64,000 nucleotides of DNA, from NCBI RefSeq assembly GCF_001656035.1, contig NZ_CP010029.1, positions 606,410 through 670,409 of the forward strand, in the 5' to 3' direction. Of this stretch, positions 1 to 8,050 are shown piece after piece (positions within the stretch are counted from its first letter, which is position 1; each line of letters opens with the position of its first letter). The stretch is from Yersinia entomophaga. GTDB taxonomy: Bacteria > Pseudomonadota > Gammaproteobacteria > Enterobacterales > Enterobacteriaceae. Under the pieces are notes generated by a model. The model was not told the origin of the DNA. It worked only from the letters and a program-made list of their open reading frames with translations, and made no database searches. Both the position numbers and the translations under genes were made by a program.

Positions 1-1317
1 AAAGAGTTTCAGGGTAGCATCATCTTTATTTCCCATGACCGTTCATTTATCCGTGCGATGGCAACCCGTATTGTGGATCTGGATCGCGGTAAACTGGTGT
101 CCTGGCCGGGTAACTACGAGCTGTATCTGGCGAGCAAAGAAGAGGCGCTGCGGGTTGAAGAACTGCAAAATGCTGAATTCGATCGCAAACTGGCTCAGGA
201 AGAAGTGTGGATCCGTCAGGGGATTAAAGCGCGCCGTACTCGTAACGAAGGCCGCGTGCGTGCCTTGAAAGCGTTGCGCCAGGAGCGTTCTGAGCGTCGT
301 GAAGTGATGGGCACCGCCAAGATGCAGGTGGAAGAAACCGTGCGTTCGGGCAAGATTGTCTTCGATCTGGAAAATGTCAATTATCAGGTTGGCGATAAAG
401 TGTTGGTGAAAAACTTCACCGCGCAGGTACAACGCGGCGATAAAATCGCCCTGGTTGGGCCGAACGGCTGTGGGAAAACCACTTTGCTGAAGCTGATGCT
501 CGGCCAGTTACAGGCCGATAGCGGTAAGGTTCACTGCGGTACCAAGCTGGAAGTGGCTTACTTCGACCAGCACCGCGCTGAATTGGATCCAGAGCGCACC
601 GTGATGGATAACCTGGCGGAAGGTAAACAGGAAGTGATGGTTAATGGCCGTTCACGTCACGTTCTGGGCTATTTGCAGGACTTCTTGTTCCATCCAAAGC
701 GGGCAATGACGCCGGTGAAAGCCTTGTCCGGTGGAGAGCGTAACCGCCTGTTATTGGCTAAACTATTCCTGAAACCTAGCAACCTGTTGATTCTCGATGA
801 GCCAACCAACGACTTGGACGTCGAAACGTTGGAATTGCTTGAAGAGATGGTGGATGGCTATCAGGGCACCGTATTGTTAGTCAGCCATGATCGTCAGTTC
901 GTCGATAACTCTGTGACCGAGTGCTGGATTTTCGAAGGCAACGGCGAAATCAGCAGCTTTGTGGGCGGTTATTACGATGCTCATAAACAGCGCGCTGAAG
1001 CCAAGCCGATTCGCCAGGCTGCGCCGAAGGTAGAAACGCCTAAAGCCGCTGCCCCGGAAAAGAATACAGCGTCGGCTAAGCGTTCGACAGGTAAACTCAG
1101 TTATAACTTGCAGCGTGAACTGGATCAGTTGCCGCAGCAGCTTGAGAAACTGGAAGATGAAATTAGCGCATTACAAGCTCAGGTGAGCGATGCCAATTTC
1201 TTCTCCCGTCCTCATGAGGAAACCCAGCAGGTGCTAAAAGCGCTGGCCGCCGCAGAACAAACGTTGGAAGTGGCTTTTGCTCGTTGGGAAGAATTGGAAG
1301 CACAGAAAAACGGCTAA
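1..1317 (+). CDS. uup: ABC-F ATPase Uup, 5'-truncated by window edge
   Basis: The reading frame is open from base 1, so the gene starts before the window; about 438 C-terminal residues are visible of roughly 635 usual for Uup. The fragment begins at the H-loop of the first nucleotide-binding domain (SHDRSF). It then has the linker, a complete second domain with Walker A (GPNGCGKTT), ABC signature (LSGGERN), Walker B (LLILDEPTNDLD) and H-loop (SHDRQF), and finally a charged C-terminal coiled-coil domain that binds DNA in the family. Uup is a soluble ABC-F protein linked to ribosome function and to precise excision of transposons. pqiABC follows on the same strand, as in E. coli. Confidence 0.95.
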   Translation, partial: KEFQGSIIFISHDRSFIRAMATRIVDLDRGKLVSWPGNYELYLASKEEALRVEELQNAEFDRKLAQEEVWIRQGIKARRTRNEGRVRALKALRQERSERREVMGTAKMQVEETVRSGKIVFDLENVNYQVGDKVLVKNFTAQVQRGDKIALVGPNGCGKTTLLKLMLGQLQADSGKVHCGTKLEVAYFDQHRAELDPERTVMDNLAEGKQEVMVNGRSRHVLGYLQDFLFHPKRAMTPVKALSGGERNRLLLAKLFLKPSNLLILDEPTNDLDVETLELLEEMVDGYQGTVLLVSHDRQFVDNSVTECWIFEGNGEISSFVGGYYDAHKQRAEAKPIRQAAPKVETPKAAAPEKNTASAKRSTGKLSYNLQRELDQLPQQLEKLEDEISALQAQVSDANFFSRPHEETQQVLKALAAAEQTLEVAFARWEELEAQKNG

Positions 1318-1459
1318 TTAAAGCGGGGGAGCGTAGGGCTATTGCTGCACTCCACTGACTTAACGGCTGCCATACCGTTCTGTTGCCAATGCGTAAAACG
1401 AATTGTGTAGCAGAACGGTATTTTTTGGCGCTGAAATATTGCCGTGAAGGAGAGTTCTA

Positions 1460-2755
1460 TTGTGTTCTGTTAGCCATCACGATCACGGCCATCATCATGT
1501 TGAAAGTAATGACGCGATGCTGTGCCCGCAGTGCGATATGCTGGTGGCATTGCCGAAGTTATCTTATGGCACCAAAGCCGTTTGCCCGCGCTGTAAAACA
1601 ACACTGAGTATGCGGTGGGAAGAACCGCGTAAACGGCCTATAGGCTATGCGCTCAGTGCGTTATTTATGCTATTGGTTGCTAACCTGTTCCCCTTCGTTA
1701 ATATGCGGGTGGCAGGGATTACCAGTGAAATTACGCTGATTCAAATTCCTCGCGTTATGCTGAACGATAATTACGCCAGCATGGCGACGCTGTTCATGGT
1801 GCTGGTGCAGTTAATCCCCGCATTTTGCATGATGGCGATTATCCTACTCTGTTCAGGTACTCGCCTACCGAAACACCTGAAAACCGTGATGGCCAAAGCG
1901 CTGTTTATGTTCAAAACCTGGTGTATGGTGGAAATTTTCCTTGCCGGTGTTTTGGTTAGCTTCGTTAAGCTGATGGCCTACGGAGATATCGGTATCGGCA
2001 GCAGTTTTGTGCCTTACTGCCTGTTTTGCCTGCTACAGGTGCGAGCTTTTCAATGTGTGGATCGCCGCTGGCTGTGGCAGGATATCGAACCGGCTCCGGC
2101 GATAAACTGCGAGCTGACCTTTGGCCGCACGGGGATCCGTCAGGGCGTGCGTTCTTGCTCTTGCTGCACCGCGATTTTGCCGGTCAATCAACGAGAATGT
2201 CCGCGTTGCCACACCCGCGGCTACGCCCGTCGCCGCCATAGCCTGCAATGGACGATGGCGCTGCTGATAACCTCTATCCTGCTGTATATTCCGGCAAATC
2301 TGATGCCAATCATGATCACCGAAGCGCTCGGTAATGAAATGACTTCGACCATTATGGCCGGTGTGATTTTGCTATGGGGAGAAGGTTCCTATCCGGTGGC
2401 AATGGTGATCTTTATCGCCAGTATTATGGTGCCTTCGCTGAAAATGCTGGCCATCGGCTGGTTGTGCTGGGACGCGAAAGGGAAGGGCAAAACTGATAGC
2501 GAACGGATGCATTTTATTTACGAAGTGGTCGAGTTTGTTGGCCGCTGGTCAATGATCGATGTTTTTGTTATTGCAGTGCTTTCGGCGTTAGTCCGCATAG
2601 GCCAGCTCATGAGTATTTATCCGGCTATAGGCGCATTACTATTCGCAATGGTGGTGATTTTAACCATGCTGGCAGCATTGACCTTTGATCCTCGGTTAAC
2701 CTGGGATCGGATGAGTGAAACAACCAAGAAGGAGCCGCAAGGTGACGGACAGTAA
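1460..2755 (+). CDS. pqiA: Intermembrane transport protein PqiA (TTG start, His-rich N-terminus)
   Basis: Inner-membrane protein of the PqiABC system, which moves lipids between inner and outer membranes and is induced by paraquat through SoxRS in E. coli. It has two zinc-ribbon-like CxxC modules (CPQCDML...CPRCKT and CSCCTAI...CPRCHTR), each followed by a block of four hydrophobic helices, as in the family. The best start is TTG at 1460, preceded by AAGGAGAG at 1447-1454; the next in-frame ATG would remove an N-terminal HHDHGHHH stretch. The length is 431 residues against about 417 in E. coli. It overlaps pqiB. Confidence 0.93.
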   Translation: MCSVSHHDHGHHHVESNDAMLCPQCDMLVALPKLSYGTKAVCPRCKTTLSMRWEEPRKRPIGYALSALFMLLVANLFPFVNMRVAGITSEITLIQIPRVMLNDNYASMATLFMVLVQLIPAFCMMAIILLCSGTRLPKHLKTVMAKALFMFKTWCMVEIFLAGVLVSFVKLMAYGDIGIGSSFVPYCLFCLLQVRAFQCVDRRWLWQDIEPAPAINCELTFGRTGIRQGVRSCSCCTAILPVNQRECPRCHTRGYARRRHSLQWTMALLITSILLYIPANLMPIMITEALGNEMTSTIMAGVILLWGEGSYPVAMVIFIASIMVPSLKMLAIGWLCWDAKGKGKTDSERMHFIYEVVEFVGRWSMIDVFVIAVLSALVRIGQLMSIYPAIGALLFAMVVILTMLAALTFDPRLTWDRMSETTKKEPQGDGQ

Positions 2756-4394
2756 CCCAAGCCATGGTGTGGCAGAGATAGAAAAAATCAAACGCTGGTC
2801 TCCGGTGTGGATCATTCCGATAGTGACCGCCCTGATCGGCGCGTGGATATTGTTTTACCACTTTAGCCATCAAGGGCCTGAGGTGACTTTATATACGCAA
2901 AATGCCGAAGGCATCGAAGCGGGTAAAACCAAAATCAAAAGTCGCAGTGTCGATGTCGGCACGGTAGAAATGGTGACTTTGAGTAACGATCTCAATCAGG
3001 TCATCATCAAAGCGCGTTTGAATTCAGGCATGGAGAAGTTACTGCGTACCGATTCAGCGTTTTGGGTGGTTAAGCCGCAAATTGGCCGGGAAGGCGTGTC
3101 AGGTCTGGGTACTTTATTATCTGGTGCCTATATCGAGCTACAGCCGGGCCGCACGGATAAAAGCCATGATGAGTTCCATCTGCTTGATTCACCGCCGTTA
3201 GCTTCTCCGGATGCCAAGGGGTTGCGTATCGTGTTGGATAGCGATCAGGCAGGGCAATTGAACGCCGGCGATCCGGTGCTGTTCCGTGGTTATCGCGTGG
3301 GTTCGGTAGAAACCGGTTCTTTCGACCCAACGTCTCGCTTAATGCAATATCAGCTATTTATCAGCGCACCTTATGACAGTCTGGTGACTTCCAACGTCCG
3401 CTTCTGGAAAGATAGCGGCGTGGCGGTGGATTTATCCTCGCAGGGAATGCGGGTGGAAATGGCCTCGCTGGCGACCTTATTCAGCGGCGGCGTCAGTTTC
3501 GATGTGCCGGAGGGGGTCGCTTTAGGTAAGCCTGTTACTCAGGATAAAACTCAGTTTAAACTGTTTGATAATCGCAGCAGTATTCAGAATTCCTTGTTTA
3601 CCGAACATGATGATTTCCTGCTGTTCTTCTCTGACTCTGTGCGCGGTTTGCAGGCTGGCGCGCCGGTTGAATTCCGTGGTATTCGCGTCGGTACCGTAGG
3701 CGATGTGCCGTTCTATGCCGAAGGCGTGAAACAGCGCCTGGATAACGATTTCCGTATTCCGGTATTAATTCGCATCGAACCGGGCCGTTTCCGTAACGAT
3801 CTGGGGCCGGATGCCAACTTTGAGCAAATTCTAAAAACCGCCAAAGAGCGTGGTTTACGCGCATCACTGAAGTCTGGCAATTTGTTGACCGGCGCTTTGT
3901 TCGTCGATTTAGACTTCTATCCGGATGCTAAACCGTGGAAAGGGCCGCAGGACATAGCGGGTTATTCTCTGATACCAACGGTGAGCGGCGGGCTAGCGCA
4001 GATTCAGCAAAAAGTCATGATGACGCTGGATAAGATCAATAATCTGCCGTTAACGCCGATGTTGCATGAAGTCACGCAGACACTGGCCGAAAGCCAGAGA
4101 ACCATGCGTGAAACCCAGAAAACGTTGGCGTCGCTGAACGAGATCACCTCAAGTCAGGCGATGAAAGATCTGCCGCAAGATCTTCAGAAAACGTTAACCG
4201 AGCTGAATCGCAGCATGAAAGGCTTCCAGCCGGGTTCACCTGCCTACAATAAAATGGTCGGCGATATGCAACGTTTGGATCAGGTATTACGCGAACTGCA
4301 ACCGGTACTGCGTACCCTGAATGAAAAGAGTAACGCGCTGGTATTTGAAGCCGCCGGCAGCCAAGACCCTCAGCCTAAGAAGGCCAAAAAATGA
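2742..4394 (+). CDS. pqiB: MCE-domain protein PqiB
   Basis: Periplasm-spanning MCE protein anchored by one N-terminal helix (about residues 18-37), then three MCE domains and a long C-terminal helical/coiled-coil region that forms the tunnel needle. I start it at GTG 2742 because AAGGAG lies at 2728-2733 with 8-nt spacing; this gives 550 residues (E. coli 546). A GTG at 2715 would add nine residues without a better ribosome site. The start lies inside the 3' end of pqiA, which implies translational coupling, and the end overlaps pqiC by ATGA. Confidence 0.93.
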   Translation: MTDSNPSHGVAEIEKIKRWSPVWIIPIVTALIGAWILFYHFSHQGPEVTLYTQNAEGIEAGKTKIKSRSVDVGTVEMVTLSNDLNQVIIKARLNSGMEKLLRTDSAFWVVKPQIGREGVSGLGTLLSGAYIELQPGRTDKSHDEFHLLDSPPLASPDAKGLRIVLDSDQAGQLNAGDPVLFRGYRVGSVETGSFDPTSRLMQYQLFISAPYDSLVTSNVRFWKDSGVAVDLSSQGMRVEMASLATLFSGGVSFDVPEGVALGKPVTQDKTQFKLFDNRSSIQNSLFTEHDDFLLFFSDSVRGLQAGAPVEFRGIRVGTVGDVPFYAEGVKQRLDNDFRIPVLIRIEPGRFRNDLGPDANFEQILKTAKERGLRASLKSGNLLTGALFVDLDFYPDAKPWKGPQDIAGYSLIPTVSGGLAQIQQKVMMTLDKINNLPLTPMLHEVTQTLAESQRTMRETQKTLASLNEITSSQAMKDLPQDLQKTLTELNRSMKGFQPGSPAYNKMVGDMQRLDQVLRELQPVLRTLNEKSNALVFEAAGSQDPQPKKAKK

Positions 4395-4957
4395 TGAAAT
4401 GGATGATGGTATTTATGGCGCTGGTACTCAGCGCCTGTAGCAGCAGCACGTCTAAAACCTACTACCAGTTACCTGCGTTAGGTACGCCGGTTGCCGTCAG
4501 CAGCGACACACAAGGTGTGACTCGGCAACTGTGGCTGGAACATGTCAGCGTCGCGGATTATCTGGCCGCGTCCGGCGTGGTTTATCAGACGAATGATGTG
4601 CAGTATGTCATTGCTAATAACAATCTGTGGGCCAGCCCGTTGGATCAGCAATTACAGCAAACGCTGGTTACCAACCTGAGCAGCGCATTGCCGGGCTGGC
4701 TGGTTTCAGCTCAGCCACTGGACAGCGATCAGGCGGTGTTAAATGTCACGGTGACCGGTTTCCATGGCCGTTTTGACGGTAAGGCAATAGTCAAAGGGGT
4801 TTGGGTGGTGAAATATCAGGGCAAGCTGATTAAGCAGCCATTTGATCTGGAAGTGAAGCAGAGCGAAGATGGCTATGACGCGCTGATTCGTACGTTGGCA
4901 CAAGGCTGGCAACAGGAAGCTCAGAACATCGCTACTCAGTTGCAACGTATTCAGTAA
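4391..4957 (+). CDS. pqiC: Outer-membrane lipoprotein PqiC
   Basis: Lipoprotein of the PqiABC complex (ABC-type transport auxiliary, DUF330 family), about 187 residues as in E. coli. The N-terminus is a lipoprotein signal with lipobox LSAC, the Cys falling at about residue 16, followed by a Ser-rich stretch. It starts inside the pqiB stop (ATGA overlap); two adjacent ATG codons (4391, 4394) are possible. It is thought to sit at the outer membrane end of the PqiB tunnel. A terminator-like hairpin follows. Confidence 0.93.
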   Translation: MMKWMMVFMALVLSACSSSTSKTYYQLPALGTPVAVSSDTQGVTRQLWLEHVSVADYLAASGVVYQTNDVQYVIANNNLWASPLDQQLQQTLVTNLSSALPGWLVSAQPLDSDQAVLNVTVTGFHGRFDGKAIVKGVWVVKYQGKLIKQPFDLEVKQSEDGYDALIRTLAQGWQQEAQNIATQLQRIQ

Positions 4958-4980
4958 TATTTTGTACTAATTCAGTCTAA

Positions 4981-5037
4981 GCCCCTTTTCCTTCTCATTA
5001 TTCTGATGACATGGCAAGGGGCTTTTTATTTAAAATC
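4981..5037 (+). terminator. Rho-independent terminator after pqiABC
   Basis: GCCCCTT (4981-4987) pairs with AAGGGGC (5026-5032), followed by TTTTTATTT. The loop is about 38 nt and may contain an inner TCAT/ATGA hairpin. Confidence 0.7.
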
Positions 5038-5223
5038 ATAATGTTATCTCTCCCCTTTAAATCAATCACTTAGTCAATTAAACGGGCGTAGCTCACAAAT
5101 GTGACATTGGCGTGAATATTGCGCATTGATTTTCCCTGTCAAAAGGACTATTTCTTAATCGTGGTTGTACATAAAACAGCCACTGTTTTCTTTCCAGCAG
5201 ACAAGAAATGAGGGATAAGAGGC

Positions 5224-5391
5224 ATGAAGAGACAGAAAAGAGATCGTCTGGAACGGGCATTATCAAGAGGATATCAGGCAGGTATTTCAGGGCGTTCAAG
5301 GGAAATTTGTCCCTACCAATCGTTAGACGCCCGGTCTCATTGGCTAGGAGGGTGGCGACAAGCCATGGCTGACAGGGCTGTGACCGCTTAA
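5224..5391 (+). CDS. rmf: Ribosome modulation factor Rmf
   Basis: A 55-residue basic protein that matches Rmf at full length: it begins MKRQKRDRLERA, has CPYQ near residue 29-32, and ends with the conserved LGGWRQAMADR segment. Rmf dimerises 70S ribosomes into inactive 100S particles in stationary phase. A ribosome site (GGATAAGAGG) precedes the ATG. In E. coli rmf lies next to fabA; here an HxlR/KAS pair separates them. It is too short for a usual gene-length cutoff but unmistakable by sequence. Confidence 0.96.
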   Translation: MKRQKRDRLERALSRGYQAGISGRSREICPYQSLDARSHWLGGWRQAMADRAVTA

Positions 5392-5414
5392 GCGGCTCCC
5401 TGTGATTCGAGGAT

Positions 5415-5439
5415 AACCTCCGCTTTAGGCGGAGGTTTT
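5415..5439 (+). terminator. Rho-independent terminator after rmf
   Basis: AACCTCCGC (5415-5423), a 5-nt loop, GCGGAGGTT (5429-5437), then T residues. The stem is a perfect 9 bp. Confidence 0.9.
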
Positions 5440-5490
5440 CATTTCAGAGACAAGACTACTCAGCATAGTCTTGCTTATCGCGACAAAAAA

Positions 5491-6765
5491 CTAGCCCTGC
5501 CAACGTTTCAGCAAAATACTGGCGTTAACCCCGCCAAAACCAAAACCGTTAGAAAGCGCATAAGTCATCTGGTGAGGGCGAGCTTTGTCGCTGACAATAT
5601 CCAATCCGGCACTGGCAGGATCTGGATGGGTCAGATTCAAGGTGGCGGGAACGATTTGGTCTCGCAATGCCAGTACGGTAAATACCGTTTCCAGGCCACC
5701 CGCGCCTCCGAGTAAGTGGCCGGTTGCTGATTTAGTGGAGGTGACGGCTAGCTGACTGTTTGTGCCAAACAGGTGCTTGATCGCGTTGATTTCCCCCAGA
5801 TCGCCTACCGGCGTTGAGGTTGCATGAGCATTTAAGTGCTGAACCTGATCGGGAGTCACACCCGCCTGCCGTAATGCGATTTTCATCGCTTTGTAAGCGC
5901 CGTCACCGTCTTCCGCCCCGGAAGTCATATGGTAGGCATCAGCGCTGGTACCATAGCCCACAATCTCCGCCAGCGGCGTTGCGCCACGAGCCAGAGCGTG
6001 CTCTAACTCTTCCACCACTAGCAGGCCAGCACCTTCTCCCATTACAAAACCATCACGAGCGCTATCGAACGGCCGTGATGCCTGTTCCGGGTGTTCGTTA
6101 AAACCATGAGAAAGGGCGCGAGCCGCCGCAAAACCGGCCAGGCTGACTTTATCAATGGCCGCTTCGGCACCGCCGCACAGTGCGACGTCGGCCTCGTGGT
6201 TGCGAATCATACGTACCGCATCGCCAATGGCCTGAACACCTGCGGCACAGGCGGTAACCGGCGCGCCGATTGGCCCTTTGAAATGGTGTTTAATGGAAAC
6301 GTGGCCAGCGGCCAGATTGACCAGAAACGACGGAATGGTGAAAGGAGACAGCCGTTTGGGGCCGCGACTGTCGGTGGTGCGAACCGCATGCGCAATCGCG
6401 GGGAATCCGCCAATACCTGAACCAATCACGGTCGCGGTGCGCTCTTGTTGATCTTCGGCGATTGCCTGCCAGCCTGAATGGGCAATGGCTTCATCGGCTG
6501 CAGCCATGGCAAACTCGATAAAACGGTCCATTTTCTTTTGATCTTTCGGTAAAACGGCGCGGTCGGGATCGAAACCGCCTTCTGGATCTGCTGCCAGCGT
6601 AGGAACCTGTCCACCGACTTTGGTTGCCAGCTCTCCCACGATCTCATCCGGCAACCGGCGGATACCTGATTGCCCGGCTAGCAAGCGCTGCCAGACGATT
6701 TCGAGACCTGTTCCCAATGGGCAAATCACGCCCATACCGGTAATCACCACGCGACGCATACTCAT
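5491..6765 (-). CDS. Beta-ketoacyl-ACP synthase II-like enzyme (FabF paralogue)
   Basis: A 424-residue thiolase-fold condensing enzyme. The KAS II catalytic set is intact: Cys173 in TACAAG, His314 in NAHATSTP, Lys345 and His350 in TKSATGHLLGG, and the GFGFGG C-terminal loop. The family condenses acyl-ACP with malonyl-ACP in fatty-acid or polyketide chain extension. This copy lies away from the usual fabHDG-acpP-fabF cluster, so it is probably a second FabF-like synthase with a specialised role. It follows an HxlR-family regulator by 9 bp on the same strand, so the two probably form one regulated operon. Assignment to the KAS II fold is sure; the substrate is unknown. Confidence 0.9.
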   Translation of the reverse strand: MSMRRVVITGMGVICPLGTGLEIVWQRLLAGQSGIRRLPDEIVGELATKVGGQVPTLAADPEGGFDPDRAVLPKDQKKMDRFIEFAMAAADEAIAHSGWQAIAEDQQERTATVIGSGIGGFPAIAHAVRTTDSRGPKRLSPFTIPSFLVNLAAGHVSIKHHFKGPIGAPVTACAAGVQAIGDAVRMIRNHEADVALCGGAEAAIDKVSLAGFAAARALSHGFNEHPEQASRPFDSARDGFVMGEGAGLLVVEELEHALARGATPLAEIVGYGTSADAYHMTSGAEDGDGAYKAMKIALRQAGVTPDQVQHLNAHATSTPVGDLGEINAIKHLFGTNSQLAVTSTKSATGHLLGGAGGLETVFTVLALRDQIVPATLNLTHPDPASAGLDIVSDKARPHQMTYALSNGFGFGGVNASILLKRWQG

Positions 6766-6774
6766 ACAATTTCC

Positions 6775-7290
6775 TTATTCGGATTCAATGGAACGGGCAG
6801 ACGCCTTTTCTTGCATCAATGCAAGGCGTCGCTTCACGATATCACTGCTTACCGGGCCTGCGGCGATGGTGACATCCTGATAAAGGATAGGCCGTTGGGT
6901 CCGTTGATCAAGCAACTGGGGCTGAATCGGCTCACCGCTGTGGCGATCGACCAGAATCACTGCGGCCCCATCCGGAGCCAGATGCTTATTACCCCAATCA
7001 AACATTGCCACCAATACCGGAAAAAAATCGATTCCGCGTTGAGTCAGGCGATATTCATAGCGAGCGGGGCGGGCGTGATACAAATGTTTGTCTAGAATGC
7101 CACTGGCGACCAGATGTTTCAGTCGGCGAGTTAGCATGGTAGGCGAAAGCTGTAAACTTTTCTGAAACTCGTCAAAGCGCGACAATCCCTGAAAAGCATC
7201 GCGGAGGATTAATATGCTCCACCACTCCCCAACGCGCTCTAGGGAACGGGCGACCGGACAGGGCATATCGTCAAAATGGGTTCGTTGCAT
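6775..7290 (-). CDS. HxlR-family winged-helix transcriptional regulator
   Basis: A 171-residue protein with an N-terminal HxlR winged helix (CPVARSLERVGEWWSILILRDAF, then the LSPTMLTRRLKHLVASGIL recognition segment). Cys11 sits where redox-sensing HxlR proteins such as HypR and YodB carry their reactive cysteine. About 60 residues beyond the winged helix form a C-terminal extension of unknown role. It is the first gene of a likely two-gene operon with the downstream KAS II-like enzyme. A dyad at 7349-7365 in its upstream region is a candidate autoregulatory site. HxlR family is clear; the inducer cannot be read from sequence. Confidence 0.88.
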   Translation of the reverse strand: MQRTHFDDMPCPVARSLERVGEWWSILILRDAFQGLSRFDEFQKSLQLSPTMLTRRLKHLVASGILDKHLYHARPARYEYRLTQRGIDFFPVLVAMFDWGNKHLAPDGAAVILVDRHSGEPIQPQLLDQRTQRPILYQDVTIAAGPVSSDIVKRRLALMQEKASARSIESE

Positions 7291-7348
7291 TAGCTGCCGG
7301 TAACCTCACGAGTCGAGTAAAACTAAAATGAGAAGCAAAACGTCAGTC

Positions 7349-7365
7349 ACTACATTTATAGTAGT
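7349..7365. promoter_or_regulatory. Dyad upstream of the HxlR gene, candidate operator
   Basis: ACTAC (7349-7353) and GTAGT (7361-7365) form an inverted repeat with an AT-only spacer of 7 nt, within a TAC...GTA arrangement reminiscent of HxlR/YodB-type operators. It lies about 60-75 bp upstream of the regulator start. Binding by this regulator is inference. Confidence 0.4.
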
Positions 7366-7459
7366 AACTATGGTTCAAAAAAATGCCGTTTGACTGGCAC
7401 TGTTTTCACTTTACTGGATTACGCAGGGATTGAGATGCTCTCTCCCTGCGCAGAAACGT

Positions 7460-7978
7460 TTAGAACGCGTTAGTGTCTTTAAACAAGCCCACTTTCAGAT
7501 CGGTCGCGGTATAAATCACCTTACCGTCAACCAATACTTCGCCGTCCGCGACGCCCATAATCAGTTTACGCATAATGACGCGTTTGAAGTTAATGCGGTA
7601 CGTTACTTTCTTCGCTTCAGGTAATACCTGGCCGGTAAATTTCACTTCGCCTACGCCCAGCGCACGGCCTTTACCTTCACCACCCAACCAGCCGAGGTAG
7701 AAGCCGACTAACTGCCACATAGCATCGAGGCCGAGACAACCTGGCATCACTGGATCGCCTATGAAGTGGCAACCGAAGAACCATAGGTCTGGATTGATAT
7801 CCAGTTCCGCTTCCACATAACCTTTGTTATGAGTACCGCCGTCTTCGGTCATCTTCACGATACGGTCCATCATTAACATATTACCTGCTGGCAATGGTGG
7901 TCCACCGGCGCCAAACAGTTCGCCGCGGCCAGATGCCTCAAGGTCTTCTTTTGTATAGGATTCGCGTTTATCTACCAT
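7460..7978 (-). CDS. fabA: 3-hydroxydecanoyl-ACP dehydratase/isomerase FabA
   Basis: A 172-residue bifunctional enzyme that dehydrates 3-hydroxydecanoyl-ACP and isomerises trans-2- to cis-3-decenoyl-ACP, the branch point to unsaturated fatty acids. The hot-dog fold active site is intact: His71 in [12 protein letters not shown] and Asp85 in CLGLDAMW. The length is identical to E. coli FabA. FadR and FabR sites lie just upstream (8036-8050 and 8017-8034). The ycbZ gene lies upstream on the same strand. Confidence 0.98.
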   Translation of the reverse strand: MVDKRESYTKEDLEASGRGELFGAGGPPLPAGNMLMMDRIVKMTEDGGTHNKGYVEAELDINPDLWFFGCHFIGDPVMPGCLGLDAMWQLVGFYLGWLGGEGKGRALGVGEVKFTGQVLPEAKKVTYRINFKRVIMRKLIMGVADGEVLVDGKVIYTATDLKVGLFKDTNAF

Positions 7979-8016
7979 GTTCTCAGTAAGCCTTATTTTA
8001 TTGAAGGTCGCAGATT

Positions 8017-8034
8017 AGCGTACACTTGTACGCT
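8017..8034. promoter_or_regulatory. FabR-type operator upstream of fabA
   Basis: AGCGTACACTTGTACGCT is a perfect 8+2+8 inverted repeat that matches the palindrome known to bind the repressor FabR at fabA and fabB promoters in enterobacteria. It lies 39 bp upstream of the fabA start. Confidence 0.8.
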
Positions 8035-8035
8035 G

Positions 8036-8050
8036 AACAAGTCCGATCAG
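8036..8050 (-). promoter_or_regulatory. FadR activator site upstream of fabA
   Basis: On the minus strand the sequence reads CTGATCGGACTTGTT, identical as far as I recall to the FadR site of E. coli fabA. It overlaps the ycbZ stop codon and abuts the FabR palindrome, reproducing the dual FadR/FabR control region. Confidence 0.8.

Noticed and set aside
5093..5104. TCACA-AA-TGTGA dyad upstream of rmf as a CRP site
   Set aside because: Half sites are in the wrong orientation and spacing for CRP (TGTGA-N6-TCACA).
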